Below, piece by piece: positions 6,899-13,606 of a stretch of DNA of 14,791 nucleotides. Under the pieces are notes generated by a model. That model had not been told where the DNA came from. It did no database searches and was given only the letters and a program-made list of their open reading frames with translations. The stretch spans positions 1 to 14,791 of the forward strand of contig JAMDEE010000006.1 in assembly GCA_023487605.1 (NCBI GenBank). Reading direction: 5' to 3'. The position numbers and the translations under genes are program-made. The stretch is from Patescibacteria group bacterium. GTDB lineage: Bacteria; Patescibacteriota; Microgenomatia; Levybacterales; UBA12049. Numbering within the stretch: position 1 is the first letter of the stretch; every line of letters starts with the position of its first letter.

Positions 6899-8215
6899 TT
6901 AATTCTTAAGTTTTAATTCTTTAAGCGCTATTTTTACCGCTTCAAACTCATCCCATGGTTCCTCGCCATGACCGTTATTCATTGATTTCTCATGGGCTTT
7001 ACCCGTAATGATAACAAGGTCATCTTTTTCGGCAATTTTTATAGCGGCATTGATCGCTTCTTGCCTATTGTTTATTTTGAAATAATATTTTTTATTTTTT
7101 TCAAATTTAAAATTTTTATTTTGATTAAAAATTAAAAATTGAAAATTTAAAATTTGGCTTTCTATTTGTCTATTAATCTTATCTACTGATTCGGAACGCG
7201 GGTCTTCCGCTGTCAAAATGATAATATCCGCATATTTTGATGAAATCTTTCCCATCTCCGGTCTTTTTGTATGATCTCTTTTCCCAGCGCTTCCGAATAC
7301 ATGGATTAAACGTCCGCGAACATAGGGGCGAAGGGCGGACAAAATTTGCTCAAAAGCATTGGGGGTATGGGCAAAATCAATCATTACCTTAAAACTGTCG
7401 TCATGAACAATCTGTGATCTGCCCGTAGGAGGGCTAAAACTCTCTATACCATTTTGTATTTCCTTCTCGGTCAGACCCAATTTCTTACAAACCGCAATAG
7501 CGGCCAAAATATTATATTTGTTATATTTCCCAATCATCTTTGTTTCAAAAGGAAAATTAAATGGATTAACATCTGCATTTTTTCTCATCCCATACGTAAT
7601 TAACTTTGTTTTATTCTTAATCATTAATCCTTTATTATTAATCATTTCGTACGATTCATCATCTCTGTTAACAATTGCAATCTTACTTTTTAATAAAAGC
7701 TTGCTCTTTGCTTTAACATAATTCGCATAAGTTTTGTGGTAATCCAAATGTTCATGGGTAACATTGGTCAGTACTCCAATATCAAACTTAATACCAAAAA
7801 CTCTGTACTGATCCAATGCATGAGACGTGGTTTCCAAAACAAGATAATTTTCTTCTTTTTTTTTAATACCCTCTGTTATTTTTTTAATAAACCTTTGTAA
7901 AGCAAAAGGTGAAGGCGTTGTCACATGAAAACCTATATCGTAGTTTTTTCCTCCGATAATAGCGCCAACCGAACTTATCATGGATGCATTTTTACCGGCA
8001 GTATTTAAAATATGATAAATCAAAGAGACTGTTGTGGTTTTTCCGTCTGTCCCAGTAACTCCAACCACTCTAAATTTACGGGAAGGAAATCCGAAATAAA
8101 TATTTGCCAGAATGGCAAGCGTAAGATGATATAAATTCTTGATTTTCTGCCACATGCTGTCTATTATACCGTTTTTAGCTTCTCTGTGCCATCCTTGTAC
8201 ACCCTTGAAGTGCAT
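6899..8215 (-). CDS. murE: MurE-type UDP-MurNAc-tripeptide ligase, short N-terminal domain
   Basis: A Mur ligase that should add the third amino acid to UDP-MurNAc-L-Ala-D-Glu. The start is the ATG at 8215, because GGGAGG lies 7 bases upstream, giving 438 residues. The ATP loop VTGTDGKTTT is at residues 53-62, far earlier than in E. coli MurE (about residue 115), so most of the UDP-binding domain 1 is missing. The rest is complete: VTTPSP, ETTSHALDQYRV, NVTHEHLDYH, the Lys-containing YVKAKSKLL, DFAHTPNAFEQIL, GSAGKRDHTKRP, EDPRSES and ITGKAHE. EDPR sits where meso-DAP ligases have DNPR; the Arg is kept, but the residue added cannot be fixed from this. Residues ~353-371 are an AT-rich heptamer-repeat loop. 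A TTG immediately precedes the ATG. Confidence 0.93.
   Translation of the reverse strand: MHFKGVQGWHREAKNGIIDSMWQKIKNLYHLTLAILANIYFGFPSRKFRVVGVTGTDGKTTTVSLIYHILNTAGKNASMISSVGAIIGGKNYDIGFHVTTPSPFALQRFIKKITEGIKKKEENYLVLETTSHALDQYRVFGIKFDIGVLTNVTHEHLDYHKTYANYVKAKSKLLLKSKIAIVNRDDESYEMINNKGLMIKNKTKLITYGMRKNADVNPFNFPFETKMIGKYNKYNILAAIAVCKKLGLTEKEIQNGIESFSPPTGRSQIVHDDSFKVMIDFAHTPNAFEQILSALRPYVRGRLIHVFGSAGKRDHTKRPEMGKISSKYADIIILTAEDPRSESVDKINRQIESQILNFQFLIFNQNKNFKFEKNKKYYFKINNRQEAINAAIKIAEKDDLVIITGKAHEKSMNNGHGEEPWDEFEAVKIALKELKLKN
7102..7158 (-). repeat. AT-rich heptamer array inside murE
   Basis: Read on the plus strand, 7-base words follow each other: CAAATTT, AAAATTT, TTATTTT, GATTAAA, then overlapping ATTAAAA, ATTAAAA, ATTGAAA, ATTTAAA (7124-7151). 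In the protein this is a Phe/Asn/Lys-rich loop (NFQFLIFNQNKNFKFE) between EDPRSES...QIESQI and the conserved DLVIITGKAHE. It appears to be an insertion compared with the compact loop of E. coli MurE. Confidence 0.75.
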
Positions 8216-8222
8216 CAACTAA

Positions 8223-8228
8223 CCTCCC
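8223..8228 (-). promoter_or_regulatory. Ribosome-binding site fixing the murE start
   Basis: GGGAGG on the minus strand lies between the ftsI-like stop (8230) and murE, 7 bases before the ATG at 8215. It is the strongest Shine-Dalgarno in the cluster. It selects ATG 8215 over the TTG at 8218 and over the internal ATG at 8155. Confidence 0.8.
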
Positions 8229-8229
8229 G

Positions 8230-9909
8230 TCAGTCATCCGGACCTATGTGGTAATAAATAAATAGATCCCGGGCGATGGCGTAAAATAAGGGAGCTGCCG
8301 TTTCCGACCCATAAATCGCCGCTGAGGGTTTATTTAAAATAACCAACATCGCGAACTTAGGATGGTCCGCCGGCGCGTATCCTATAAAAGAAGCTATTGT
8401 TTTTGTAGGATCGTAATGGCCGTCTATAGGAATTGATGCTGTTCCGGTTTTTCCTGCAATTCTGTAACCCTTAATCCTTGTCCATTTAGATTCACCATTG
8501 TTTGCGGTATTAACTAATATCTCTGTCATCACTTTTGCTGTTTCTTTAGATATAGGAGTATCTAGAACCTTCGGCTGTATTTTTATCGTATTGCCATTTC
8601 CGGTCAAAATCTCAGAAACAACATGAGGCTCCATTCTTTTTCCGTTATTCGCGATCGCGGAAATTGCATCAAGAAGTTCTATAGGAGTTACTGAAATTCC
8701 CTGACCAAAGCCGGTGGTTGCCAAATCAACAGGATACCAAAGATTTTTTGGTTTCAAAGGCATCGCTATTTCTCCTTGAAGATCTATCCCTGTTGTCTCA
8801 CCTATTCCAAACTTATTAAGCGTATCAATCATCCGACTAACGCCTAATGTTTGGGCAACAAACACCATACCTGTATTATCAGAATGCTGCATAACTTTAA
8901 TCATCGTAGTATTTTTATGATATTTATTGTCCCACGTATGAATTTTATATCCACCAACAGAAACAGGCCCCGCACATATAGGGCATTCGGTTTCAGGCGT
9001 AATAAGCCCTTGATCTATAGCTCCCGACATAACAATTGGTTTAAAAGTAGATCCCGGCTCATATAAATCCGAAATAAAGGGATTTGCATATAAGCTATCT
9101 GGATAATTTGCATATGATCCTGGATCATAAGAAGGATAACTTGCCATAGCTATAATGGCACCCGTACGCGGATTCATTATTCCAACCATACCGGAAACAG
9201 CCCCATATTTTTTTACCCCATCTTTAAGTTTTTTTTCCACAATAAATTGTATTGCTCTATTTATCGACAAACGTAAACTGCTTCCATTTATTTGAGAACT
9301 ATTATTAGCTTTGGCTAAAATTGGCCTGCCGAACGCATCGTGTATTTGAACGGCAATGCCTGGCTCACCCCTTAAGAGCCTGTTGTAATATCCTTCTAAA
9401 CCAAAGTATCCTTTGTCGTTGCCGCTAATATCCTTTCCGACAAACCCAACCAGTTGAGCAGCCATAGAAGCTTCGGGATAAAACCTGCTATATTGTTTTT
9501 CAAATCCAACTCCGGGAATCTGTAGGTTTTCTATCTCGGTTTTTGCATCAACACTCACATTCTGCTTAATAGGCACCCATAGAAGATTTTCGTTTAAATC
9601 CGCGCTTATCGTCGCGGCATCGATCTTTAAAATGGAAGATAAATCCAAAGATACTTTTTCTCTATTTTTATCCGTTATCTCTTTTGGATTAGCAAAGACT
9701 AAATACGAAAGCTTATTAGCAACTATAGGAAAACCGTCTGATGTTTCTATTTGTCCTCTTTGAGGCAAAAGTGTAACTTCCTGTCCATATTGAGACTTAC
9801 CTAAAAGAGCCAGCTGGTCCGCTTTAACCACCTGCCAATAAAAAAGTCTTGCTATGACAATAAAAAAACACGTGAATAAAAAAAATAATACAACACGATA
9901 GCGCCACAT
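8230..9909 (-). CDS. ftsI: Class B penicillin-binding protein (FtsI/PBP2-like transpeptidase)
   Basis: A septal peptidoglycan D,D-transpeptidase of 559 residues, anchored by one N-terminal membrane helix (residues ~5-27), with the catalytic domain outside. The pedestal domain begins after the helix with the conserved PQRGQIETSDG (49-59) and continues to the FYPEASMAAQLVGFVG and GLEGYYN motifs. The transpeptidase domain has all three active-site motifs: SxxK at STFK (Ser287 nucleophile, Lys290), SxN at SDN (343-345) and KTGT (487-490). No PASTA domains follow. The ATG lies 1 base after the stop of the ftsL-like gene, and the gene order mraZ-rsmH-ftsL-ftsI-murE is the classical dcw order. FtsI rather than an elongation PBP2 is inferred from that context. 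Confidence 0.95.
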   Translation of the reverse strand: MWRYRVVLFFLFTCFFIVIARLFYWQVVKADQLALLGKSQYGQEVTLLPQRGQIETSDGFPIVANKLSYLVFANPKEITDKNREKVSLDLSSILKIDAATISADLNENLLWVPIKQNVSVDAKTEIENLQIPGVGFEKQYSRFYPEASMAAQLVGFVGKDISGNDKGYFGLEGYYNRLLRGEPGIAVQIHDAFGRPILAKANNSSQINGSSLRLSINRAIQFIVEKKLKDGVKKYGAVSGMVGIMNPRTGAIIAMASYPSYDPGSYANYPDSLYANPFISDLYEPGSTFKPIVMSGAIDQGLITPETECPICAGPVSVGGYKIHTWDNKYHKNTTMIKVMQHSDNTGMVFVAQTLGVSRMIDTLNKFGIGETTGIDLQGEIAMPLKPKNLWYPVDLATTGFGQGISVTPIELLDAISAIANNGKRMEPHVVSEILTGNGNTIKIQPKVLDTPISKETAKVMTEILVNTANNGESKWTRIKGYRIAGKTGTASIPIDGHYDPTKTIASFIGYAPADHPKFAMLVILNKPSAAIYGSETAAPLFYAIARDLFIYYHIGPDD

Positions 9910-9910
9910 T

Positions 9911-10192
9911 TTATTTTAAAGCCAATGGTGTAGATCCAGATAAAAGAATGCTTTCTTTTTCTTCAACAAAACCAAGCGTAGAAGCAGAAGAAGCTATATT
10001 TATGAATGATTCTCTTGTTAACAATTTACTTTGTAAAATGTTGTTTTCATTCTTTAAAGCCGTAATCTGATCATCGATCCTACCCAACTCAATACCTGTA
10101 GTTGACAGCTTGTTTGATATGACAACCTGAACAATAGAGAGTGTAATTATAATAAAAAACAATATCAGTATAAAAATACCAGACGGTTTCAT
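9911..10192 (-). CDS. ftsL: FtsL/DivIC-like small bitopic division protein
   Basis: A 93-residue protein with a very short cytoplasmic end, one membrane helix (residues ~5-27, GIFILILFFIIITLSIVQVVI) and then a heptad-rich segment (~35-62: ITALKNENNILQSKLL) suited to a coiled coil. This is the architecture of FtsL, which pairs with FtsB/DivIC and stabilises the FtsW-FtsI complex at the septum. FtsL proteins are too divergent to identify by motif, so the call rests on size, topology and position between rsmH and the PBP gene. Its ATG overlaps the rsmH stop (ATGA), with AAAGGA about 6 bases upstream. An FtsB/DivIC-type protein is the main alternative. Confidence 0.78.
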   Translation of the reverse strand: MKPSGIFILILFFIIITLSIVQVVISNKLSTTGIELGRIDDQITALKNENNILQSKLLTRESFINIASSASTLGFVEEKESILLSGSTPLALK

Positions 10193-11103
10193 AAAATCCT
10201 TTCAAAAACTCTTAACTTTGCGCTTCTGCTTCTAGTGTTCAGTCTTATTTCCGAAAAACCGGGACTTATTGGCTTTTTTGTAATTATTACCCCTAACTTC
10301 TGCTTTTCGAAATCTTCAAAACAGTGCTTTACAATTCTATCTTCTAATGAATGGAATGAAATAACTACCATTCTTCCTCTATCTGCCAAAAGACTTAGGG
10401 CTTGAGGCAGAGACTCTCTTAAGTTATTCAGCTCATCATTAACTGCTATGCGCAGAGCCTGAAAAACACGCTTTGCTATTGATGCCTTAGTAAAAGAAGA
10501 AATATTTTCTCCGGGAATTTTATAGGCATCCTGTATAATAGAAATCAGCTGAGCACTTGTTTGTATTGGAATTATCTTCCTGTATTTAACAATATGTTCG
10601 GAAATAAAAAAGGCATTGCGCTCTTCGCCTAGTCTAGTAAACAATTTATACAACTCTTTCCGAGTCAAGCCGTTAATTAGATCTGATGCTTTAATCTTAA
10701 GATTTTTATCCATTCTCATATCTAACATGCTATCTCCTTCGAATGAAAACCCCCTTTCTCTATGATCCAGTTGATGACTTGATATCCCTAAATCAAAAAT
10801 TATTCCGTTTACCTTTTCAAAACCATTTATCTTGGCAATTTTCTCTATATCTCTAAAGTTGTCCTTGACTAAAGTCAATCGTTCCCAAGTTTTGATCTTT
10901 GATCTTTGATCTTTGATCTTTTCCCTAACATAATCTATCGCTTCCTGATCTTGATCTATTCCCAAAACTATTCCTCCGTGATTAGCTATTTCAAAACTGT
11001 GTCCTCCCCCTCCCAGCGTCGCGTCTATATATTTTTTTTCTTTTTTAACATTTAAAAAATCTATCGCTTCTTTTAAGAATACACTTGTGTGAAAATCATT
11101 CAT
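10189..11103 (-). CDS. rsmH: 16S rRNA (cytosine-1402-N4)-methyltransferase
   Basis: RsmH (MraW) uses SAM to methylate N4 of C1402 in the 16S rRNA decoding centre. The 304-residue protein has the family's SAM-binding motif DATLGGGGHS (27-36), the LGIDQDQEAI acidic strand end, FDLGISSHQLD (103-113), RGFSF with DSMLDMRMD (117-132), a helical insert domain, and the C-terminal VVISFHSLEDRIVKHCF and RSAKLRVFERI. Its start overlaps the end of mraZ by 8 bases (ATGAATGA) and its stop overlaps the ftsL-like start by 4, implying coupled translation. Residues ~62-72 (KIKDQRSKIKT) are encoded by four copies of AAAGATC and form an extra loop between the SAM motif region and the TLVKDNF strand. Confidence 0.97.
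   Translation of the reverse strand: MNDFHTSVFLKEAIDFLNVKKEKKYIDATLGGGGHSFEIANHGGIVLGIDQDQEAIDYVREKIKDQRSKIKTWERLTLVKDNFRDIEKIAKINGFEKVNGIIFDLGISSHQLDHRERGFSFEGDSMLDMRMDKNLKIKASDLINGLTRKELYKLFTRLGEERNAFFISEHIVKYRKIIPIQTSAQLISIIQDAYKIPGENISSFTKASIAKRVFQALRIAVNDELNNLRESLPQALSLLADRGRMVVISFHSLEDRIVKHCFEDFEKQKLGVIITKKPISPGFSEIRLNTRSRSAKLRVFERIL
10894..10921 (-). repeat. Perfect heptamer array (AAAGATC)x4 inside rsmH
   Basis: Four exact tandem copies of AAAGATC on the coding strand (GATCTTT on plus). Because 7 is not a multiple of 3, successive copies are read in different frames, giving a 7-residue peptide period (KDQRSKI). In this orientation no frame has a stop; the reverse complement would give TGA. 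Confidence 0.9.
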
Positions 11104-11545
11104 TATTCAAACGTTTGTCTACATGCTCCACGAGCTTTTGTGAGATTTTATCGATATTTTTCTCCAAATTCTTACTGTACTCTTCCCAACGCTTCTTGTC
11201 CCACAATTCAACATGCTTATAAAGCCCTAGGAATATAATTTCTTCCTCAATTTTTCCAAATTCTCTAAGGTAAGAAGGAATAATAAACCTTCCCTTATCG
11301 TCAAGCTCGATACTGCTTGCTCCTCCGAGAAGAAATCTTCGTGTTTCCCGAGCTTCTGATTGAATAAATGGCTTATCATACGTGCCTTCAAGAAGCTCTT
11401 CCCAATTTTTTTGTGATACGATAATGAGCGAGTTTTCATATCCTTGTGTAATAATAAGCTTGTCTCCCAAAATCTCTCTAAATTTTTTAGGTAAGGCAAT
11501 TCTGTTTTTTGCTCCCACCTTTGCATCGTATCTGCCGATTAACAT
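11096..11545 (-). CDS. mraZ: MraZ transcriptional regulator of the dcw cluster
   Basis: A DNA-binding regulator of the SpoVT-AbrB (swapped-hairpin) type, 149 residues, expected to form a ring and repress its own operon. Two tandem MraZ half-domains are visible. The first is MLIGRYDAKVGAKNRIALPKKFRE (residues 1-24); the second, at 78-95, contains the conserved DDKGRFIIPSYLRE. In the first repeat the usual D-x-K-G-R is AKNR, with Arg15 kept. A charged tail (~115-149, KNLEKNIDKISQKL) looks helical. It is the first gene of the minus-strand cluster. Its promoter and three 10-base-spaced boxes lie directly upstream, which fits autoregulation. No clear ribosome-binding site precedes the ATG, although the boxes themselves are G-rich. 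Confidence 0.96.
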   Translation of the reverse strand: MLIGRYDAKVGAKNRIALPKKFREILGDKLIITQGYENSLIIVSQKNWEELLEGTYDKPFIQSEARETRRFLLGGASSIELDDKGRFIIPSYLREFGKIEEEIIFLGLYKHVELWDKKRWEEYSKNLEKNIDKISQKLVEHVDKRLNNE

Positions 11546-11553
11546 ACTTTAAT

Positions 11554-11583
11554 TTTCCCACTTTGTCCCACTTAAGACCACTT
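11554..11583 (-). promoter_or_regulatory. MraZ operator: three 10-base repeats of AAAGTGG
   Basis: On the minus strand, immediately 5' of mraZ, three 10-base repeats read AAAGTGGTCT, TAAGTGGGAC and AAAGTGGGAA. This matches the known MraZ boxes (TGGGN repeats on a 10-base period in E. coli, AAAGTG-type in mollicutes). They begin 7 bases after the putative -10, so bound MraZ would cover the transcription start. Confidence 0.88.
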
Positions 11584-11589
11584 TATTCT

Positions 11590-11618
11590 ATTTTGAACGG
11601 TTTTTTCACATGTGTCAA
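11590..11618 (-). promoter_or_regulatory. Promoter of mraZ and the dcw cluster
   Basis: On the minus strand a perfect -35 TTGACA (plus positions 11613-11618) is followed by a 17-base spacer and the -10 CAAAAT (11590-11595, 4 of 6 matches to TATAAT). The expected transcription start falls at about 11583, at the edge of the MraZ boxes. Confidence 0.72.
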
Positions 11619-11647
11619 GAGGTAAATAAAAATTTGCGGATCTATAT

Positions 11648-11676
11648 TTGACAATTACTAAAACAGTAAGTATACT
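11648..11676 (+). promoter_or_regulatory. Sigma-70-type promoter for the plus-strand propeller gene
   Basis: TTGACA (11648-11653), a 17-base spacer, then TATACT (11671-11676, 5 of 6 matches). The start would be near 11683, leaving a leader of about 36 bases before the ATG at 11719. It is back to back with the mraZ promoter, the -35 boxes being 29 bases apart. Confidence 0.85.
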
Positions 11677-11718
11677 TTTAATGTAGGATTTTTATCAATA
11701 TATCATTAGATTATTCAA

Positions 11719-13098
11719 ATGCAATTTTGTTCAAAAAAAATATATAGTCAACGTCAACAAGGATTTATATCTTTGCTTGTTTTAGTTGGTATTATTAGTA
11801 CCTTTATGGCCGGTATGGTTGGATATGTAAAAAAAGCAGAGATAAAAAGTCTCATAGATAAAGGGTTGGTTGTAATTAATAAGATCGATAATCATAAAGA
11901 GAATAACTCAACGAGTAATAGTTTAGTTAAGAATATACAGGTATTAATACCTTCTGAAGGAGGCAGAGTAGCTTGGTCTAACCAAAATATTATCGCCTAT
12001 AGTAAATATCCCGCTCCTGCCTCATCTTTTCATGGTGAAATATATACCATGAATCCCGATGGATCAAATCAAACGTGTATTACTTGCGGCAAACCCCAAA
12101 TACCCCATTTGAGCAACGACATTCCGGCATGGTCTCCAAATGGTCAGTATATTGTATTTCAATCAGTTGATCCTGCTCTTTTTCTTACTTCTAGTCTTCC
12201 CGAAGCCATTAAGGAACATTTAACAGAAGGCGGTTCTGGAGTTGATAATAATTTATGGGCGGCAACACCTAATGGAAGTGCTTTTTATCAATTGACAAAC
12301 ACAACTCAAGGAGGAGCAGTACTTCATCCTCAGTTTTCTCCAGACGGTAAAAAAATATTTTGGGCTGCTAGAGTAGTAACTAATACTGATTCTGTAAGCA
12401 ACAACAGCACGCCAGGTGGCAGATTTGCTAAATTAAAGCAATTTTTACTAAGAAAAAGAGGATACCAATCAGGAACAAGATACGGTAATGCAAAACCAGG
12501 GAGCAGCAGTACCAAAGGAGAATGGATGCTAAAAGTGGCTGATTTTGTAGTTGACAATTCAGGACCTCATTTAGAAAATATCCGCAGTTATCAGCCATTA
12601 GGACCAAAAGTGTTTTATGAAAGCCATAGTTGGACTCCCGATAGCAGAACAATTATTTTCTCTTCCAGTGCTAATCCAACCGCATCCCAAGCCCCTTCGT
12701 GTGCCTGTGCCTTAAGCATTTGGAAATTAAACATAGATACCCAAAAGTTAACTCCATTAACGCATACACATAATGTTTGGAATGAACATGCTTATATGTC
12801 ACATGATGGCAATAAGATAGCTTGGATTTCTTCACGTGGTTACAATTTTACTCCTTCAGGCAATTGGGGAAAGACACTGCAAACAGATTTTTGGCTAATG
12901 AATGCTGATGGTACAAACAAAGAACAATTAACCTACTTTAATGTTCCCGGAAGTTCAGAATATAATGGCGATAGAACAATCGTAGCTGATTCTTCTTGGA
13001 ATCCACAAGATAACGCTCTCGTCGCAACCCTAGATGATTTTAAACCCGGAGCACCTGTTTCAGAAGTAATTGTTATCTACTTAAATAGAAGTCTTTAG
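11719..13098 (+). CDS. Membrane-anchored TolB-like PD40 beta-propeller protein
   Basis: A 459-residue protein with a short basic N-terminus, one hydrophobic segment (residues ~16-37, starting QGFISLLVLVG) and then an extracytoplasmic beta-propeller. PD40/TolB-type blades recur: EIYTMNPDGSNQ with PAWSPNGQYIVFQS; NLWAATPNGSAFYQLT with PQFSPDGKKIFWAA; SWTPDSRTIIFSS; MSHDGNKIAWIS; DFWLMNADGTNKEQLT with SSWNPQDNALVATL. A CITCG motif follows the first blade strand and CAC lies later (SCACALSIW), so a disulfide is possible. The N-terminus resembles a prepilin cleavage site but lacks Glu at +5. It has its own consensus promoter, divergent from the dcw cluster. The role is not known; a surface binding or scaffolding protein is the cautious reading. 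No enzyme motif is seen. Confidence 0.85.
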   Translation: MQFCSKKIYSQRQQGFISLLVLVGIISTFMAGMVGYVKKAEIKSLIDKGLVVINKIDNHKENNSTSNSLVKNIQVLIPSEGGRVAWSNQNIIAYSKYPAPASSFHGEIYTMNPDGSNQTCITCGKPQIPHLSNDIPAWSPNGQYIVFQSVDPALFLTSSLPEAIKEHLTEGGSGVDNNLWAATPNGSAFYQLTNTTQGGAVLHPQFSPDGKKIFWAARVVTNTDSVSNNSTPGGRFAKLKQFLLRKRGYQSGTRYGNAKPGSSSTKGEWMLKVADFVVDNSGPHLENIRSYQPLGPKVFYESHSWTPDSRTIIFSSSANPTASQAPSCACALSIWKLNIDTQKLTPLTHTHNVWNEHAYMSHDGNKIAWISSRGYNFTPSGNWGKTLQTDFWLMNADGTNKEQLTYFNVPGSSEYNGDRTIVADSSWNPQDNALVATLDDFKPGAPVSEVIVIYLNRSL

Positions 13099-13562
13099 AG
13101 GGATTCTTCTACTGCGTATGATTTTCCGTCTGTTTTGGTAACATTTAGAATAACCTTAATATTCTTAACATCCTGGTCGTAATGACAAACATCAGAACAT
13201 GTTCCCAAAGTTATATCCTGCTTAATGGGACTCCCTGGATTTTTAACATCCAAATGACCAATAATTCCTCTTGGAATATTTCCCTTAGAAACATAAGATA
13301 ATTGATAATCAACAGAAACTATATCCTCTGTTTTACTAATTTTCAATGTAACCTTTTTCTTATCCGGAGACTCTATTAAAGATAATCCTATACTTGACGG
13401 ACTAAGCGTTGGTACAACTTTGTCTTGAACTTGAGGCATAGTCTGCGCGCTTTTCTGTACGGATTTTTTAGCAAAAAGCAAAAAATACCCTCCAACGATT
13501 AAAACAATAACAACAATGCATACTGTTGCTATAATAAACTTTTTATCTTTAATTATTTCCAT
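13095..13562 (-). CDS. Small membrane-anchored extracytoplasmic protein, unknown function
   Basis: I do not recognise a named family. The 155-residue protein has a charged start, one membrane helix (residues ~9-30), a Pro/Ser/Gln-rich linker (~35-57) and a ~95-residue domain rich in predicted beta strands (KVTLKIS, SVDYQLSYVS, IGHLDV, DITLGT, IKVILNVTK), suggesting an Ig-like or fibronectin-like fold. Two cysteines, Cys122 and Cys126 (GTCSDVCHYD), are close enough for a disulfide or a metal site. The topology is N-in with the domain outside. Its stop interleaves with that of the convergent propeller gene. A TTGACA promoter lies just upstream, so it is probably transcribed alone, with almost no leader. 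The propeller protein and this one may share a surface role, which is only inferred from proximity. Confidence 0.75.
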   Translation of the reverse strand: MEIIKDKKFIIATVCIVVIVLIVGGYFLLFAKKSVQKSAQTMPQVQDKVVPTLSPSSIGLSLIESPDKKKVTLKISKTEDIVSVDYQLSYVSKGNIPRGIIGHLDVKNPGSPIKQDITLGTCSDVCHYDQDVKNIKVILNVTKTDGKSYAVEESL

Positions 13563-13572
13563 TTATATATCT

Positions 13573-13600
13573 ATATTACCAATTCTACAAACCTTGTCAA
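13573..13600 (-). promoter_or_regulatory. Promoter for the small membrane protein
   Basis: On the minus strand TTGACA (plus 13595-13600), a 16-base spacer and TAATAT (13573-13578, 4 of 6 matches). The predicted start is within a few bases of the ATG at 13562, so the mRNA would be leaderless or nearly so; no ribosome-binding site is seen. Confidence 0.6.
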
Positions 13601-13606
13601 GTTTAA

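Noticed and set aside
8153..8168. TATAAT at 8163-8168 with the internal ATG at 8155 as a leaderless murE start
   Set aside because: No acceptable -35 at 16-18 bases, and the upstream ATG at 8215 has a strong GGGAGG at ideal distance.
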